This document shows, piece by piece, positions 1 through 6,725 of a stretch of 8,876 bases of DNA. Position 1 is the first letter of the stretch, and every line of letters begins with the position of its first letter. The notes beneath the pieces were generated by a model. It was not told the origin of the DNA, did not search any database, and was given only the letters and a program-made list of their open reading frames with translations. The position numbers and the translations under genes were made by a program. The DNA is from CF-113 sp035716135 (lineage in GTDB: Bacteria > Chloroflexota > Ktedonobacteria > Ktedonobacterales > Ktedonobacteraceae): the NCBI GenBank assembly GCA_035716135.1, contig DASTKD010000649.1, forward strand, positions 1 to 8,876. The letters run 5' to 3'.

Positions 1-72
1 GCAACGCTGAAAAATCTGCAAACTCATCTTAGAATATACTCCATCATATACGAGAATTTCAAAATTGTGCAA

Positions 73-1050
73 TTATTCCCGCAGCCACTTTGCAACATCT
101 GGCGCGAAGTACGTGATAATCATATCCGCCCCCGCGCGTCGAATACCCGTCAATACTTCTGTGACGATGCGCCGCTCGTCGATCCAGCCGTTCTGGGAGG
201 CAGCTTTAATCATGGAGTATTCGCCGCTGACGTTGTAGGCGGCGAGGGGCAGGTCGCAGTGGTCGCGCACCCGTCGGATTACGTCAAGGTAGGCCAGGGC
301 GGGTTTGACCATCACGATGTCGGCTCCCTCGGCGATGTCGAGGTCTATTTCGCGCAGGGCTTCGCGGACGTTGGCGGGGTCCATCTGGTAAGAGCGGCGG
401 TCGCCGAATTGCGGCGCGGAACCGGCGGCTTCGCGGAATGGACCATAGAAGCTGGAGGCGTACTTGGCGGAATAGGCCATAATGGGCGTGGCGCTGAAGC
501 CATGTTCGTCGAGCGTGCGGCGAATGGCTCCTACGCGGCCATCCATCATATCCGAGGGCGCGACCAAGTCTGCTCCGGCTTCGACATGCGATAAGGCCAT
601 GTTCGCCAGTAATTTCAGTGATTCGTCGTTCTGCACAGTGCCATTGTGGATCACCCCACAGTGACCGTGACTGGTATATTCGCACAGGCACACATCGGTT
701 ATGACCAGCACATCCGGCGTTTCGGCTTTGATGCGGCGAATGGCTTGCTGGATAATGCCCTGTTCAGCGTATGCCTGCGAACCAACCTCATCCTTTTCGG
801 TGGGGATGCCAAAGAGCAACACCGCTGGAATGCCCAGGCTGGCGATACGCTCCATCTCGCGCCCGAGATGCTCTAAAGGCCATTGCATGATGCCCGGCAT
901 CGCTGCAATGGGGCGCGGCTCAGCCAGGTCTTCCGCGATAAACAGGGGATAGATCAACTGCTCAACGTTCAGATGCGTTTCGCGCACCATCGAGCGCAAT
1001 TGCTCATTTTGACGTGTGCGCCGCATACGTATTGTCGGAAATGTACTCAT
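73..1050 (-). CDS. hemB: Delta-aminolevulinic acid dehydratase (porphobilinogen synthase)
   Basis: This cytosolic enzyme condenses two molecules of 5-aminolevulinate to porphobilinogen, the second committed step of tetrapyrrole synthesis. The 325-residue product has the usual family length. It carries the zinc-type cysteine motif DVCLCEYTSHGHCG (Cys121, Cys123, Cys131). Both Schiff-base lysines are present, Lys196 in YSAKYAS and Lys249 in VMVKPA, and the YNVSGEYSMIKAA block follows at about 272-284. The chosen ATG at 1048-1050 gives the family-like N-terminus MSTFPTIRMRRTR, with GAGAG 7 nt upstream. The frame stays open further upstream to 1215, but that stretch overlaps the YCII gene and is not family-like. 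An ATG at 1075-1077 would add nine Ser/Glu/Lys-rich residues and has no clear ribosome site. The gene starts 10 nt after the YCII stop and is the last visible gene of the heme operon. Assignment is very secure. Confidence 0.97.
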   Translation of the reverse strand: MSTFPTIRMRRTRQNEQLRSMVRETHLNVEQLIYPLFIAEDLAEPRPIAAMPGIMQWPLEHLGREMERIASLGIPAVLLFGIPTEKDEVGSQAYAEQGIIQQAIRRIKAETPDVLVITDVCLCEYTSHGHCGVIHNGTVQNDESLKLLANMALSHVEAGADLVAPSDMMDGRVGAIRRTLDEHGFSATPIMAYSAKYASSFYGPFREAAGSAPQFGDRRSYQMDPANVREALREIDLDIAEGADIVMVKPALAYLDVIRRVRDHCDLPLAAYNVSGEYSMIKAASQNGWIDERRIVTEVLTGIRRAGADMIITYFAPDVAKWLRE

Positions 1051-1060
1051 GCTCTTACTC

Positions 1061-1351
1061 TCACTTCTTTCGGACATCAAGAAAAACGAGCCATTCGTTG
1101 ATACTACTAACGTGAAATATCCCATGCACAACGAAAGGGTCACGCTTGAACAGGTCACGCACCGCGCTCTCATCGGAGGCTTCAAGGATGACCATGATAC
1201 TGCTGTAATCCGCATAAGGTCCGCCCATAATCACTGTGCCATCCTCAAATAGCGCATCCATGAACGCCGCGTGTTCCGTCCAGTATGCTTGCTCCCGGCT
1301 GGTTTTGCCTGCTAGCCAGGCGCTGCCGGGAGTAAACATGATGATAAACAT
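1061..1351 (-). CDS. YCII-domain small protein inside the heme operon
   Basis: This 96-residue protein matches the YCII-related family, small cytosolic proteins with a ferredoxin-like fold that usually form dimers. Most have no proven reaction. Visible hallmarks are the N-terminal strand MFIIMFTPGSAW, a helix carrying His27 (WTEHAAFMDALF), the GGPY turn at 43-46, and Asp71-Pro72-Phe73 before the last strand (HGIFHVSSINEW). His27 and Asp71 correspond to the positions proposed as a His/Asp pair in YCII proteins; that correspondence is from memory of the family. The start is uncertain. The ATG at 1349-1351 fits the family; an in-frame TTG at 1358-1360 would add three residues (MKK). AAAGAG lies 12 nt before the ATG. 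The gene sits between hemL (33 nt away) and hemB (10 nt away) in the same direction, so it is almost certainly co-transcribed with the heme genes. A role in heme metabolism is inferred from that context only. Confidence 0.85.
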   Translation of the reverse strand: MFIIMFTPGSAWLAGKTSREQAYWTEHAAFMDALFEDGTVIMGGPYADYSSIMVILEASDESAVRDLFKRDPFVVHGIFHVSSINEWLVFLDVRKK

Positions 1352-1384
1352 CTTTTTCAAGCGCTCTTTGTCTTTCGTTAATAG

Positions 1385-2719
1385 TTAAGACGCGCTTTCG
1401 CGCAATGCTACCCGAACTGCTTCAACCGTCTCTTCTATCATAGCATCTTCCAGAGCCAGCGAGATGAAACAGCCCTCGAACTGGGAGGGTGGCAGGTAGA
1501 TGCCCTGCTTGAGCATACTCCAGAAGAAACGGGCAAAACGCGCGGTATCGGATGTTTTCGCGCCGGCATAGTCGCGTACTGGCTCAGAAGTGAAGAACAG
1601 GCAGAAGATACCGCCGACGCGCACAAATTGGGCTTTTGCGCTGCTCTCGCGCAGCACTCGTTCAATACCGTCACCGAGGAGCTGGCCTTTACGTTCGAGT
1701 TCGGCGTACTGGCCGGGCTGGCGAATTTCGCGCAGAGTGGCGATGCCTGCGGCCATCGCCAGGGGATTGCCCGAAAGCGTGCCGGCCTGATACATCGGAC
1801 CCAGTGGAGCGACCATTTGCATGATTTCGCGCCGCCCGCCATACGCGCCAACCGGCAGACCACCGCCAATAATCTTGCCCAGAGTCGTCAAATCGGGCTT
1901 GATGCCGGTTCGCTCCTGCATCCCGCCCAACGCTACGCGAAAGCCTGTCATAACCTCGTCGAAGATCAGCAACGCGCCACAGGCATCGCACAAACTGCGC
2001 AGCTTTTCAAGGAAACCTGGGAGCGGTGGAACCAGGCCCATATTGGCCGCAACCGGCTCAATGATAATGGCAGCGATATCGTCGGGATAGCTTTGAAATA
2101 ACTGCTCGACCGCCGCGCTATCGTTATAAGCGGCCACGAGCGTATGGCTGGTGCTGGACTGCGGCACGCCCGGACTATCGGGCAGACCCATCGTTGCCAC
2201 ACCCGAACCGGCCTGCACCAGCAGCATATCAGCATGTCCATGATAACACCCGGCGAATTTGATGATCTTGTCACGGCCCGTGAAAGCGCGTGCCAGGCGC
2301 AAAGCGCTCATAGTCGCCTCGGTGCCAGAGTTGACGAAGCGCACCAGTTCAATCGAGGGAACGCAATCCATAACCAGTTGTGCCAGCACGCTTTCGGCCT
2401 CGGTGGGCGCGCCAAAGCTGAAACCACGCTGGCTGGCCTCTATCACTGCCTGCACAACCGCCGGGTGCGCGTGTCCCAGCAACATCGGCCCCCACGACTG
2501 CACGTAATCAAGGTAGCGGTTGCCATCCACATCGTACAGATATGCACCCCCGGCATGATCGATGAAGACCGGCTCGCCGCCCACGCCGCGAAAAGCTCGC
2601 ACGGGACTATTAACGCCACCCGGCATCAGATGCTGCGCCTGCACAAAAAGCGTATGCGAGCGAGTCAATGACAGATCTCTGGCTATATGAAAAGAATCTT
2701 GCATATGTTCTAACCTCAT
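1385..2719 (-). CDS. hemL: Glutamate-1-semialdehyde 2,1-aminomutase
   Basis: This PLP enzyme converts glutamate-1-semialdehyde, delivered by HemA, into 5-aminolevulinate, completing the C5 route. The 444 residues cover the whole class-III aminotransferase fold. Recognisable blocks are PGGVNSPVRAF (33-43), FVNSGTEATMSALRLAR (128-144), the CYHGHAD loop (158-164), DEVMTGFR with Asp254, and the PLP-binding Lys282 in TTLGKIIGGGLPVGAYGG. GTLSGNPLAMAAG follows. The start shown shares ATGA with the hemQ stop, like the hemD/hemQ junction, and has GGAAG 10 nt upstream. A second ATG at 2702-2704 would remove five residues and has GAGG at 2714-2717, 9 nt upstream. Both starts leave the conserved core intact, and the sequence alone does not settle the choice. 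It is placed between hemQ and the YCII gene. Function is very secure. Confidence 0.97.
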   Translation of the reverse strand: MRLEHMQDSFHIARDLSLTRSHTLFVQAQHLMPGGVNSPVRAFRGVGGEPVFIDHAGGAYLYDVDGNRYLDYVQSWGPMLLGHAHPAVVQAVIEASQRGFSFGAPTEAESVLAQLVMDCVPSIELVRFVNSGTEATMSALRLARAFTGRDKIIKFAGCYHGHADMLLVQAGSGVATMGLPDSPGVPQSSTSHTLVAAYNDSAAVEQLFQSYPDDIAAIIIEPVAANMGLVPPLPGFLEKLRSLCDACGALLIFDEVMTGFRVALGGMQERTGIKPDLTTLGKIIGGGLPVGAYGGRREIMQMVAPLGPMYQAGTLSGNPLAMAAGIATLREIRQPGQYAELERKGQLLGDGIERVLRESSAKAQFVRVGGIFCLFFTSEPVRDYAGAKTSDTARFARFFWSMLKQGIYLPPSQFEGCFISLALEDAMIEETVEAVRVALRESAS

Positions 2720-3456
2720 GCCCCGATGGCTTCCAATATAGCGTCTAAAGGCTGCGCGACGCAGGTATACATGGGGGTATCGCGCAGCGTGTAGCGGCTG
2801 GCCTCGGTTTCGCGCAATTCTTGCACCAGGTCAAGAAAATCGCTGATATTATCCGTCTCGAAGGCTACCACAAATTCCTGGTCGTCCAGTCCAAAGGAGT
2901 AAGTGGTGTTGAGCGTTACGGAGGGATAGGTAATGCCCACCTTAATATGCTCATTCATCATGCGCTTGCGATCTTCGAGCGGCAGAGCATACCACGCGCG
3001 CGTCTTGACAAAGGGATAGACGAACAGGTATTTCTTGTCGTCGGGCGTAATCACCAGGCGCGGATCGTGGCCGCGCATGTGTTTGCCCACGTAGACGGAA
3101 CGCTTGGTCATAGAGAGCATGGCTTGCGTCTCGCGCAGGTATGGCCCCATGCTGCTGCGGCGCACTTTGCTGCTCAGTCCTTGCAGGTCATTTATATCGT
3201 AAGTTGCCTGCCACAGCATGAAATCGCAATCGGTGCGCAATCCATACAGGCTAAAGCTGCGCAACAACGATTGCTGCCCATGTTCTTCGTACAGGGATAG
3301 CAACTCTTGCTTGCCCTGCTGGCGCTGCTCGACGGGCAGCAATTGCCACTGTGGATCAAGCTTAAAGAAAGTGAAGCGCACTAATTGACGCGGCTGTTTG
3401 GGTTTGGCAGGCGCGGGTGCCTGCGCTGGTTCGGTGATGGTGATTTGTTCGGTCAT
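2716..3456 (-). CDS. hemQ: Coproheme decarboxylase HemQ/ChdC (chlorite dismutase family)
   Basis: HemQ oxidatively removes two propionate carboxyls from coproheme to give heme b, the last step of the coproporphyrin-dependent pathway used by Gram-positive bacteria and relatives. The protein has 246 residues. A Pro/Ala/Gln/Lys-rich, probably disordered N-terminus (about 1-25) precedes the two-ferredoxin-like-repeat fold. The diagnostic block is in the second half: VYPFVKTRAWYALP carries the candidate catalytic Tyr147 with Lys151, followed by His170 (MNEHIKVG), the expected proximal heme ligand, and SFGLDDQEFVVAFE at about 187-200. A chlorite-degrading enzyme is the other family option, but the location among hem genes argues for heme synthesis. 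The ATG shares ATGA with the hemD stop and has a good GAGGGG 5 nt upstream (3462-3467). Its presence predicts that the organism makes heme through coproporphyrin rather than protoporphyrin. Confidence 0.93.
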   Translation of the reverse strand: MTEQITITEPAQAPAPAKPKQPRQLVRFTFFKLDPQWQLLPVEQRQQGKQELLSLYEEHGQQSLLRSFSLYGLRTDCDFMLWQATYDINDLQGLSSKVRRSSMGPYLRETQAMLSMTKRSVYVGKHMRGHDPRLVITPDDKKYLFVYPFVKTRAWYALPLEDRKRMMNEHIKVGITYPSVTLNTTYSFGLDDQEFVVAFETDNISDFLDLVQELRETEASRYTLRDTPMYTCVAQPLDAILEAIGA

Positions 3457-4322
3457 ACTATCCCCTCGTGTTGAACGATAGCCTCAATAAGGCCATCAAT
3501 AGTAAAGGTGGTTGCTTCGATTTGCGGGTGTAAACCCATTTCGCGCGCCGTTTGCGCGGTTATCGGGCCAATGCAAGCGATAATGGGCAATGGCTCACCG
3601 GCTGCATTGTCTCTTAGCTTTTCGGCTAGAGCGGGAGCGCTGCTCGTCAGCCAGTGCATGAAATTGCGTACCGTCGATGAACTGGTGAAGGTGAGCATAT
3701 GTAATTCGCCAGCTTGCAGCATACGTACTACTTCGAGTCCCTGAGCATCGTCGCTGCTCACTGGCAGCATGCGATAGGCCGCCACTTCTTGTACGGTTGC
3801 GCCAGCCGCCTTCAGTTGGGTGATAAGCACATCACGCGCCACAGCCGCGCGGGGCAGCAAAATACGCTTGCCAACCAGCGATGTACCCCGCTGCCGCGCA
3901 TCCTCGATCAGCGCGGCAGCCACACCTTCAGCGATATACTCGTCTGGCATAAGATCGGTTTGCACGCCATAGCGAGCGAGCGCGGCAGCAGTAGCAGGGC
4001 CAATAGCCGCTACTCGTGTAGCGCTGGCAACAGGTAGAGACAGGCCAAATTCATTCAAACGCTCGAATACGCTCTCCACGCCGTTGACGCTGGTGAAGAT
4101 CAGCCAGTCATAGTAGGTAAATGTAGCTCCACAAAGATGGCGCAAAGCATCGTCGAGCGGCTGCCAGTCGAGCGGTGGGGCAATGCGAATGACAGGGAAC
4201 TCAAAAGGCGCGGCTCCTAACTTACGCAAACGCCCGCTAAATGAGGAGGCTTGCTCGCGTGTGCGCGTCACCAGGATGCGTTTTCCCCGTAAAGGCCGGG
4301 CCGTGTTAGTCGAGTGAAGCAT
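3453..4322 (-). CDS. hemD: Uroporphyrinogen-III synthase
   Basis: HemD cyclises hydroxymethylbilane with inversion of ring D to give uroporphyrinogen III, the branch point for heme, siroheme and cobalamin. The sequence of this family is weakly conserved, but the two-lobed pattern is clear over 289 residues. Lobe one starts at GKRILVTRTREQASSF (13-28) and contains LIFTSVNGVESVF (74-86). The second lobe holds GKRILLPRA (151-159), MLTFTSSSTVRNF (209-221) and the closing IACIGPITAQTAREMGL (248-264). The short N-terminal leader before GKRILVTR lies partly in the 17-nt overlap with the 3' end of hemC, so translation is probably coupled to HemC, whose unstable product it uses. The stop overlaps the hemQ start (ATGA). 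It is a stand-alone HemD, not fused to a methyltransferase. Motifs and position both support the call. Confidence 0.94.
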   Translation of the reverse strand: MLHSTNTARPLRGKRILVTRTREQASSFSGRLRKLGAAPFEFPVIRIAPPLDWQPLDDALRHLCGATFTYYDWLIFTSVNGVESVFERLNEFGLSLPVASATRVAAIGPATAAALARYGVQTDLMPDEYIAEGVAAALIEDARQRGTSLVGKRILLPRAAVARDVLITQLKAAGATVQEVAAYRMLPVSSDDAQGLEVVRMLQAGELHMLTFTSSSTVRNFMHWLTSSAPALAEKLRDNAAGEPLPIIACIGPITAQTAREMGLHPQIEATTFTIDGLIEAIVQHEGIV

Positions 4323-5316
4323 GTTCGCGCACCCGCCCTTCGTTTACCGTTGCAATAATGGCGGCAGCGCCTCGCGCCAATGCCTGTTCCGCCAGTTGCA
4401 CGCCCAGTTGTTCGGCATATTCGATGCTCGTTTGCGCTGTCCATGAAATGCTGGAGCGCAGGCGCACCTGCTCTTTTCCGTCCAGGCTGATAACCAACCC
4501 TTGCAGCGCCAGCCTGCCATCCTGTATTTCGCCATAGGCTGCGATGGGCAGGTAGCACCCGGCTCCCAAACGGCGCATAAACATACGTTCGGCGCTGGTA
4601 GTGGCCGCGATGGCATTATCGCGTAAAGGAGCAACCAGTTCGCGCATAGCTTCCTCGTCGCGCATTTCCAGCGCCAGTGCGCCCTGTCCAGGCGCGGGCA
4701 ACATGACATCAAACGGAAGATAGGTCATGCGCTGCGCTACTCGTTCATGCGCTCCCAGGCGGTGCAGACCTGCCGCCGCCAGCACAATAGCGTCGTACTC
4801 GCCCGCATCCAACTTGCGCAAGCGCGTATCGACGTTGCCTCGCAATGGCAAAATATCTACCTGTGACAACAACGCTCGCAACTGCGCAGTGCGCCGCAAG
4901 CTACAGGTACCGATGCGCAGAGGCATCGTTGGAGTCGATTGATCTGCAAAATCCCATTCTCGCATCGAGGCATATTGCTCGCTCCAGACCAGCACATCAC
5001 GCGCGTCCTCGCGCCCACCGACCACGCAGGTATGCAATCCGGCAGGTTGCGCGGTGGGTAAATCTTTCAGGCTGTGAACTGCCAGGTCGATGCGCCCGTC
5101 GAGCAGGGCGCGTTCAATCTCCATCACAAAGACGCCATCGCCGCCGATGGCAGATAGTGACATGGTGGTATTGCGATCACCCAGGGTATGAATCTGCTCT
5201 ATCTGCATGTCCAGCGCAGGCCACTGTTGATGCAGCCGCGCGATGATCGACTGCGTTTGTAGCATAGCCAGTTTGCTGGCTCGCGTTCCTATCCGTATGT
5301 TCATTTTGTGATTCAT
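4306..5316 (-). CDS. hemC: Porphobilinogen deaminase (hydroxymethylbilane synthase)
   Basis: HemC polymerises four porphobilinogens onto its own dipyrromethane cofactor and releases hydroxymethylbilane. The 336-residue protein is slightly longer than the roughly 310 residues usual for the family. It shows IRIGTRASKLAMLQ (7-20), LPTAQPAG with the catalytic Asp85 in VHSLKDLP (80-87), the arginine pair in CSLRRTAQLRALL (138-150), LPLRGNVDTRLRKL (156-169), PAPGQGALALE (208-218), and Cys254 in RLGAGCYLPIAAYG, the cysteine that carries the cofactor. The ATG at 5314-5316 has GGAAG 9 nt upstream (5326-5330). An alternative ATG at 5302-5304 would drop four residues. The first 140 nt of the gene are also read as the tail of hemA in another frame, which is unusual. 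The last 17 nt overlap hemD. Confidence 0.97.
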   Translation of the reverse strand: MNHKMNIRIGTRASKLAMLQTQSIIARLHQQWPALDMQIEQIHTLGDRNTTMSLSAIGGDGVFVMEIERALLDGRIDLAVHSLKDLPTAQPAGLHTCVVGGREDARDVLVWSEQYASMREWDFADQSTPTMPLRIGTCSLRRTAQLRALLSQVDILPLRGNVDTRLRKLDAGEYDAIVLAAAGLHRLGAHERVAQRMTYLPFDVMLPAPGQGALALEMRDEEAMRELVAPLRDNAIAATTSAERMFMRRLGAGCYLPIAAYGEIQDGRLALQGLVISLDGKEQVRLRSSISWTAQTSIEYAEQLGVQLAEQALARGAAAIIATVNEGRVREHASLD

Positions 5317-6583
5317 CTAATTGCACTTCCAGATCAAATAAATATCTCAAAGCTTCGGCATAGATATGTCCCTGCCCTTCAGCAGCTGCGTCTTTAAGGC
5401 GCAACATGGGGGTATGCAGCAGTTTGTTGACAAGGCGCGTGGTCAGTTCGCGCACGGCCTCGGCTTCTCGTTCGGTCAGGGTAGCGGGCAAACGCTGCAT
5501 GGCGCGCGCTAATTCCTGCTCGCGCAAAAGATCGACGCGCTGGCGCAGATCGCTAATCGTACCGGTGACGCTCAATGAGCGCAGCCAGCGCTGAAAAGCA
5601 TGGCTCTCTTCAGCAATGATGGCCTGTACCTGCTCGACTTCCTGCAAACGCAGGCGAATCCCCTCTTCGACGCTGGCTTGCAGGTCGTCCAGGTTGTACA
5701 GGTAAACGCCGGGGATATGCGCCGCTTCCGCTTCGATGTCTCTGGGCAGGGCGATGTCGATCAGCAGGAGCGAGCGGCCAGCACGCTGCCGCATGACTGA
5801 TTCGAGAATCTCGACGGTGATGAGCGCGCGCGGGGCGGTGGTGGAACTGATGACGACATCAGCTTCGAGCAGCGATGGACTTAGCTCGAAAAAAGTGCGA
5901 TGCACCGCGCCCGAACGTCGCGCCAGTTCCAGAGCGTGCGTCGGCGTGCGATTGATGATGATGAGCCGTTGCGCACCGTTCTCGTACAAATTCTGCGCGG
6001 CCAGTTCGCTCATTTTGCCGGAACCGATCAGCAGCACACACGCCTCGTTCAGATTGGGGAAGAGTTGGCGCGCCAGTTGCACCGCTACATGACTGACGGA
6101 GGCAGCGTTGCGACTGATGGCGGTCTCGCTGCGCGCGCGCTTGCCGGCAACGATGGCCGCGCGAAATAAGGCCGAACTTACAGGTCCCGCGTATCCTGCT
6201 CCCTGCGCGATTTGCAAGGACTCGGCAACCTGCCCCTGAATCTGTGGTTCGCCCGGCACTTGCGAATAGAGGCCAGCGGCCACACCAAGCAAATGCTCCA
6301 CAGCCTGCTCATCTAGCAGCGTGTAACTATGCCGTTCGAGTTCCGCGAGTGGAATAGCCCGCACTTCAGCCAGTATGCTCATGAGGCGTGTTACGAGCAT
6401 GACGGGTTCGGAAGAAATAGCGTACAATTCGACACGGTTGCAGGTGGAGAGCAAGACGCACTCCTGCGCCACCTGGCTAACAGATTGGAGAAACTGAGGC
6501 ACCTGGCGTTGAGTAAACGAAAGCCGTTCACGAAAAGCGATAGGCGCGGTAGTATGATCGACGGCAAGCATGACTATATGCAC
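5177..6583 (-). CDS. hemA: Glutamyl-tRNA reductase with an overlapping C-terminal tail
   Basis: HemA reduces glutamyl-tRNA(Glu) with NADPH to glutamate-1-semialdehyde, the first and usually rate-setting step of the C5 pathway. Seen in the 468-residue product: MLAVDHTTAPIAFRERLSF near the N-terminus, the catalytic Cys48 in LLSTCNRVELY, His97 in EHLLGVAAG, GEPQIQGQV (111-119), the NADPH loop LLIGSGKMSELAA (184-196) with INRT, and LIDIALPRDI (274-283). A helical dimerisation domain ends at about LRYLFDL (412-418). The start is a GTG at 6581-6583 with GAGG exactly 6 nt upstream, giving the family-like MHIVMLAVDH. ATG (6595) and TTG (6604) starts further out lack such a site. A 50-residue Gln/Asn/Ala/His-rich tail follows the normal family end and lies almost wholly inside hemC. 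The conserved GLDS motif reads GLYS here. First gene of the operon, with its own promoter at 6627-6654. Confidence 0.95.
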   Translation of the reverse strand: MHIVMLAVDHTTAPIAFRERLSFTQRQVPQFLQSVSQVAQECVLLSTCNRVELYAISSEPVMLVTRLMSILAEVRAIPLAELERHSYTLLDEQAVEHLLGVAAGLYSQVPGEPQIQGQVAESLQIAQGAGYAGPVSSALFRAAIVAGKRARSETAISRNAASVSHVAVQLARQLFPNLNEACVLLIGSGKMSELAAQNLYENGAQRLIIINRTPTHALELARRSGAVHRTFFELSPSLLEADVVISSTTAPRALITVEILESVMRQRAGRSLLLIDIALPRDIEAEAAHIPGVYLYNLDDLQASVEEGIRLRLQEVEQVQAIIAEESHAFQRWLRSLSVTGTISDLRQRVDLLREQELARAMQRLPATLTEREAEAVRELTTRLVNKLLHTPMLRLKDAAAEGQGHIYAEALRYLFDLEVQLDESQNEHTDRNASQQTGYATNAVDHRAAASTVACAGHADRADSYPG

Positions 6584-6589
6584 AAAAAA

Positions 6590-6593
6590 CCTC
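6590..6593 (-). promoter_or_regulatory. Ribosome binding site that sets the hemA GTG start
   Basis: GAGG on the minus strand, followed by six T residues and then GTG at 6583. The spacing of 6 nt is near ideal. The upstream in-frame candidates are unlikely: the ATG at 6595 overlaps this motif itself, and the TTG at 6604 has no purine-rich site before it. Confidence 0.7.
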
Positions 6594-6626
6594 ATAAATC
6601 TCAATAATTTTACGCGGCTACTAGAG

Positions 6627-6654
6627 ATTTTAACAGGATTTTGGTGAGAGTCAA
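6627..6654 (-). promoter_or_regulatory. Sigma70-type promoter of the heme operon
   Basis: On the minus strand TTGACT (6649-6654) is separated by 16 nt from TAAAAT (6627-6632). Both hexamers match consensus at five of six positions. Transcription would start near 6619-6621, leaving a short leader of about 37 nt before the hemA GTG. That is too short for a riboswitch or for a translated attenuator of any size. It lies between the WD40 stop (6726) and hemA, so the hem genes do not depend on read-through from the WD40 gene. Confidence 0.75.
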
Positions 6655-6725
6655 GAGCTAAACCATCTATCTCATATCAGGTGAATACCGTATATTTACT
6701 GTTATATGCAGTACAGCGCGGGATA

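Noticed and set aside
63..74. AATTG-TG-CAATT inverted repeat at the hemB stop codon
   Set aside because: It is too short and AT-rich to act as a terminator stem and overlaps the stop codon. Likely chance.
67..594. 175-codon plus-strand frame opposite hemB
   Set aside because: It is a shadow of the GC-rich hemB coding strand, with no family-like motifs and no separate promoter or ribosome site.
1051..1215. Extended N-terminus of HemB reaching back to 1215
   Set aside because: The extra 55 residues overlap the YCII gene in another frame and do not resemble HemB. A usable ribosome site lies before the ATG at 1050.
2144..2671. 175-codon plus-strand frame opposite hemL
   Set aside because: Antisense to a strongly conserved enzyme gene. 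The translation is His/Arg/Gln-rich with no recognisable domain.
2821..3300. 159-codon plus-strand frame opposite hemQ
   Set aside because: Antisense shadow without coding signals of its own.
6697..6713. TACTG / CAGTA hairpin downstream of the WD40 stop as a terminator
   Set aside because: The stem is only 5 bp with a 7-nt AT-rich loop and no T run follows on the minus strand.
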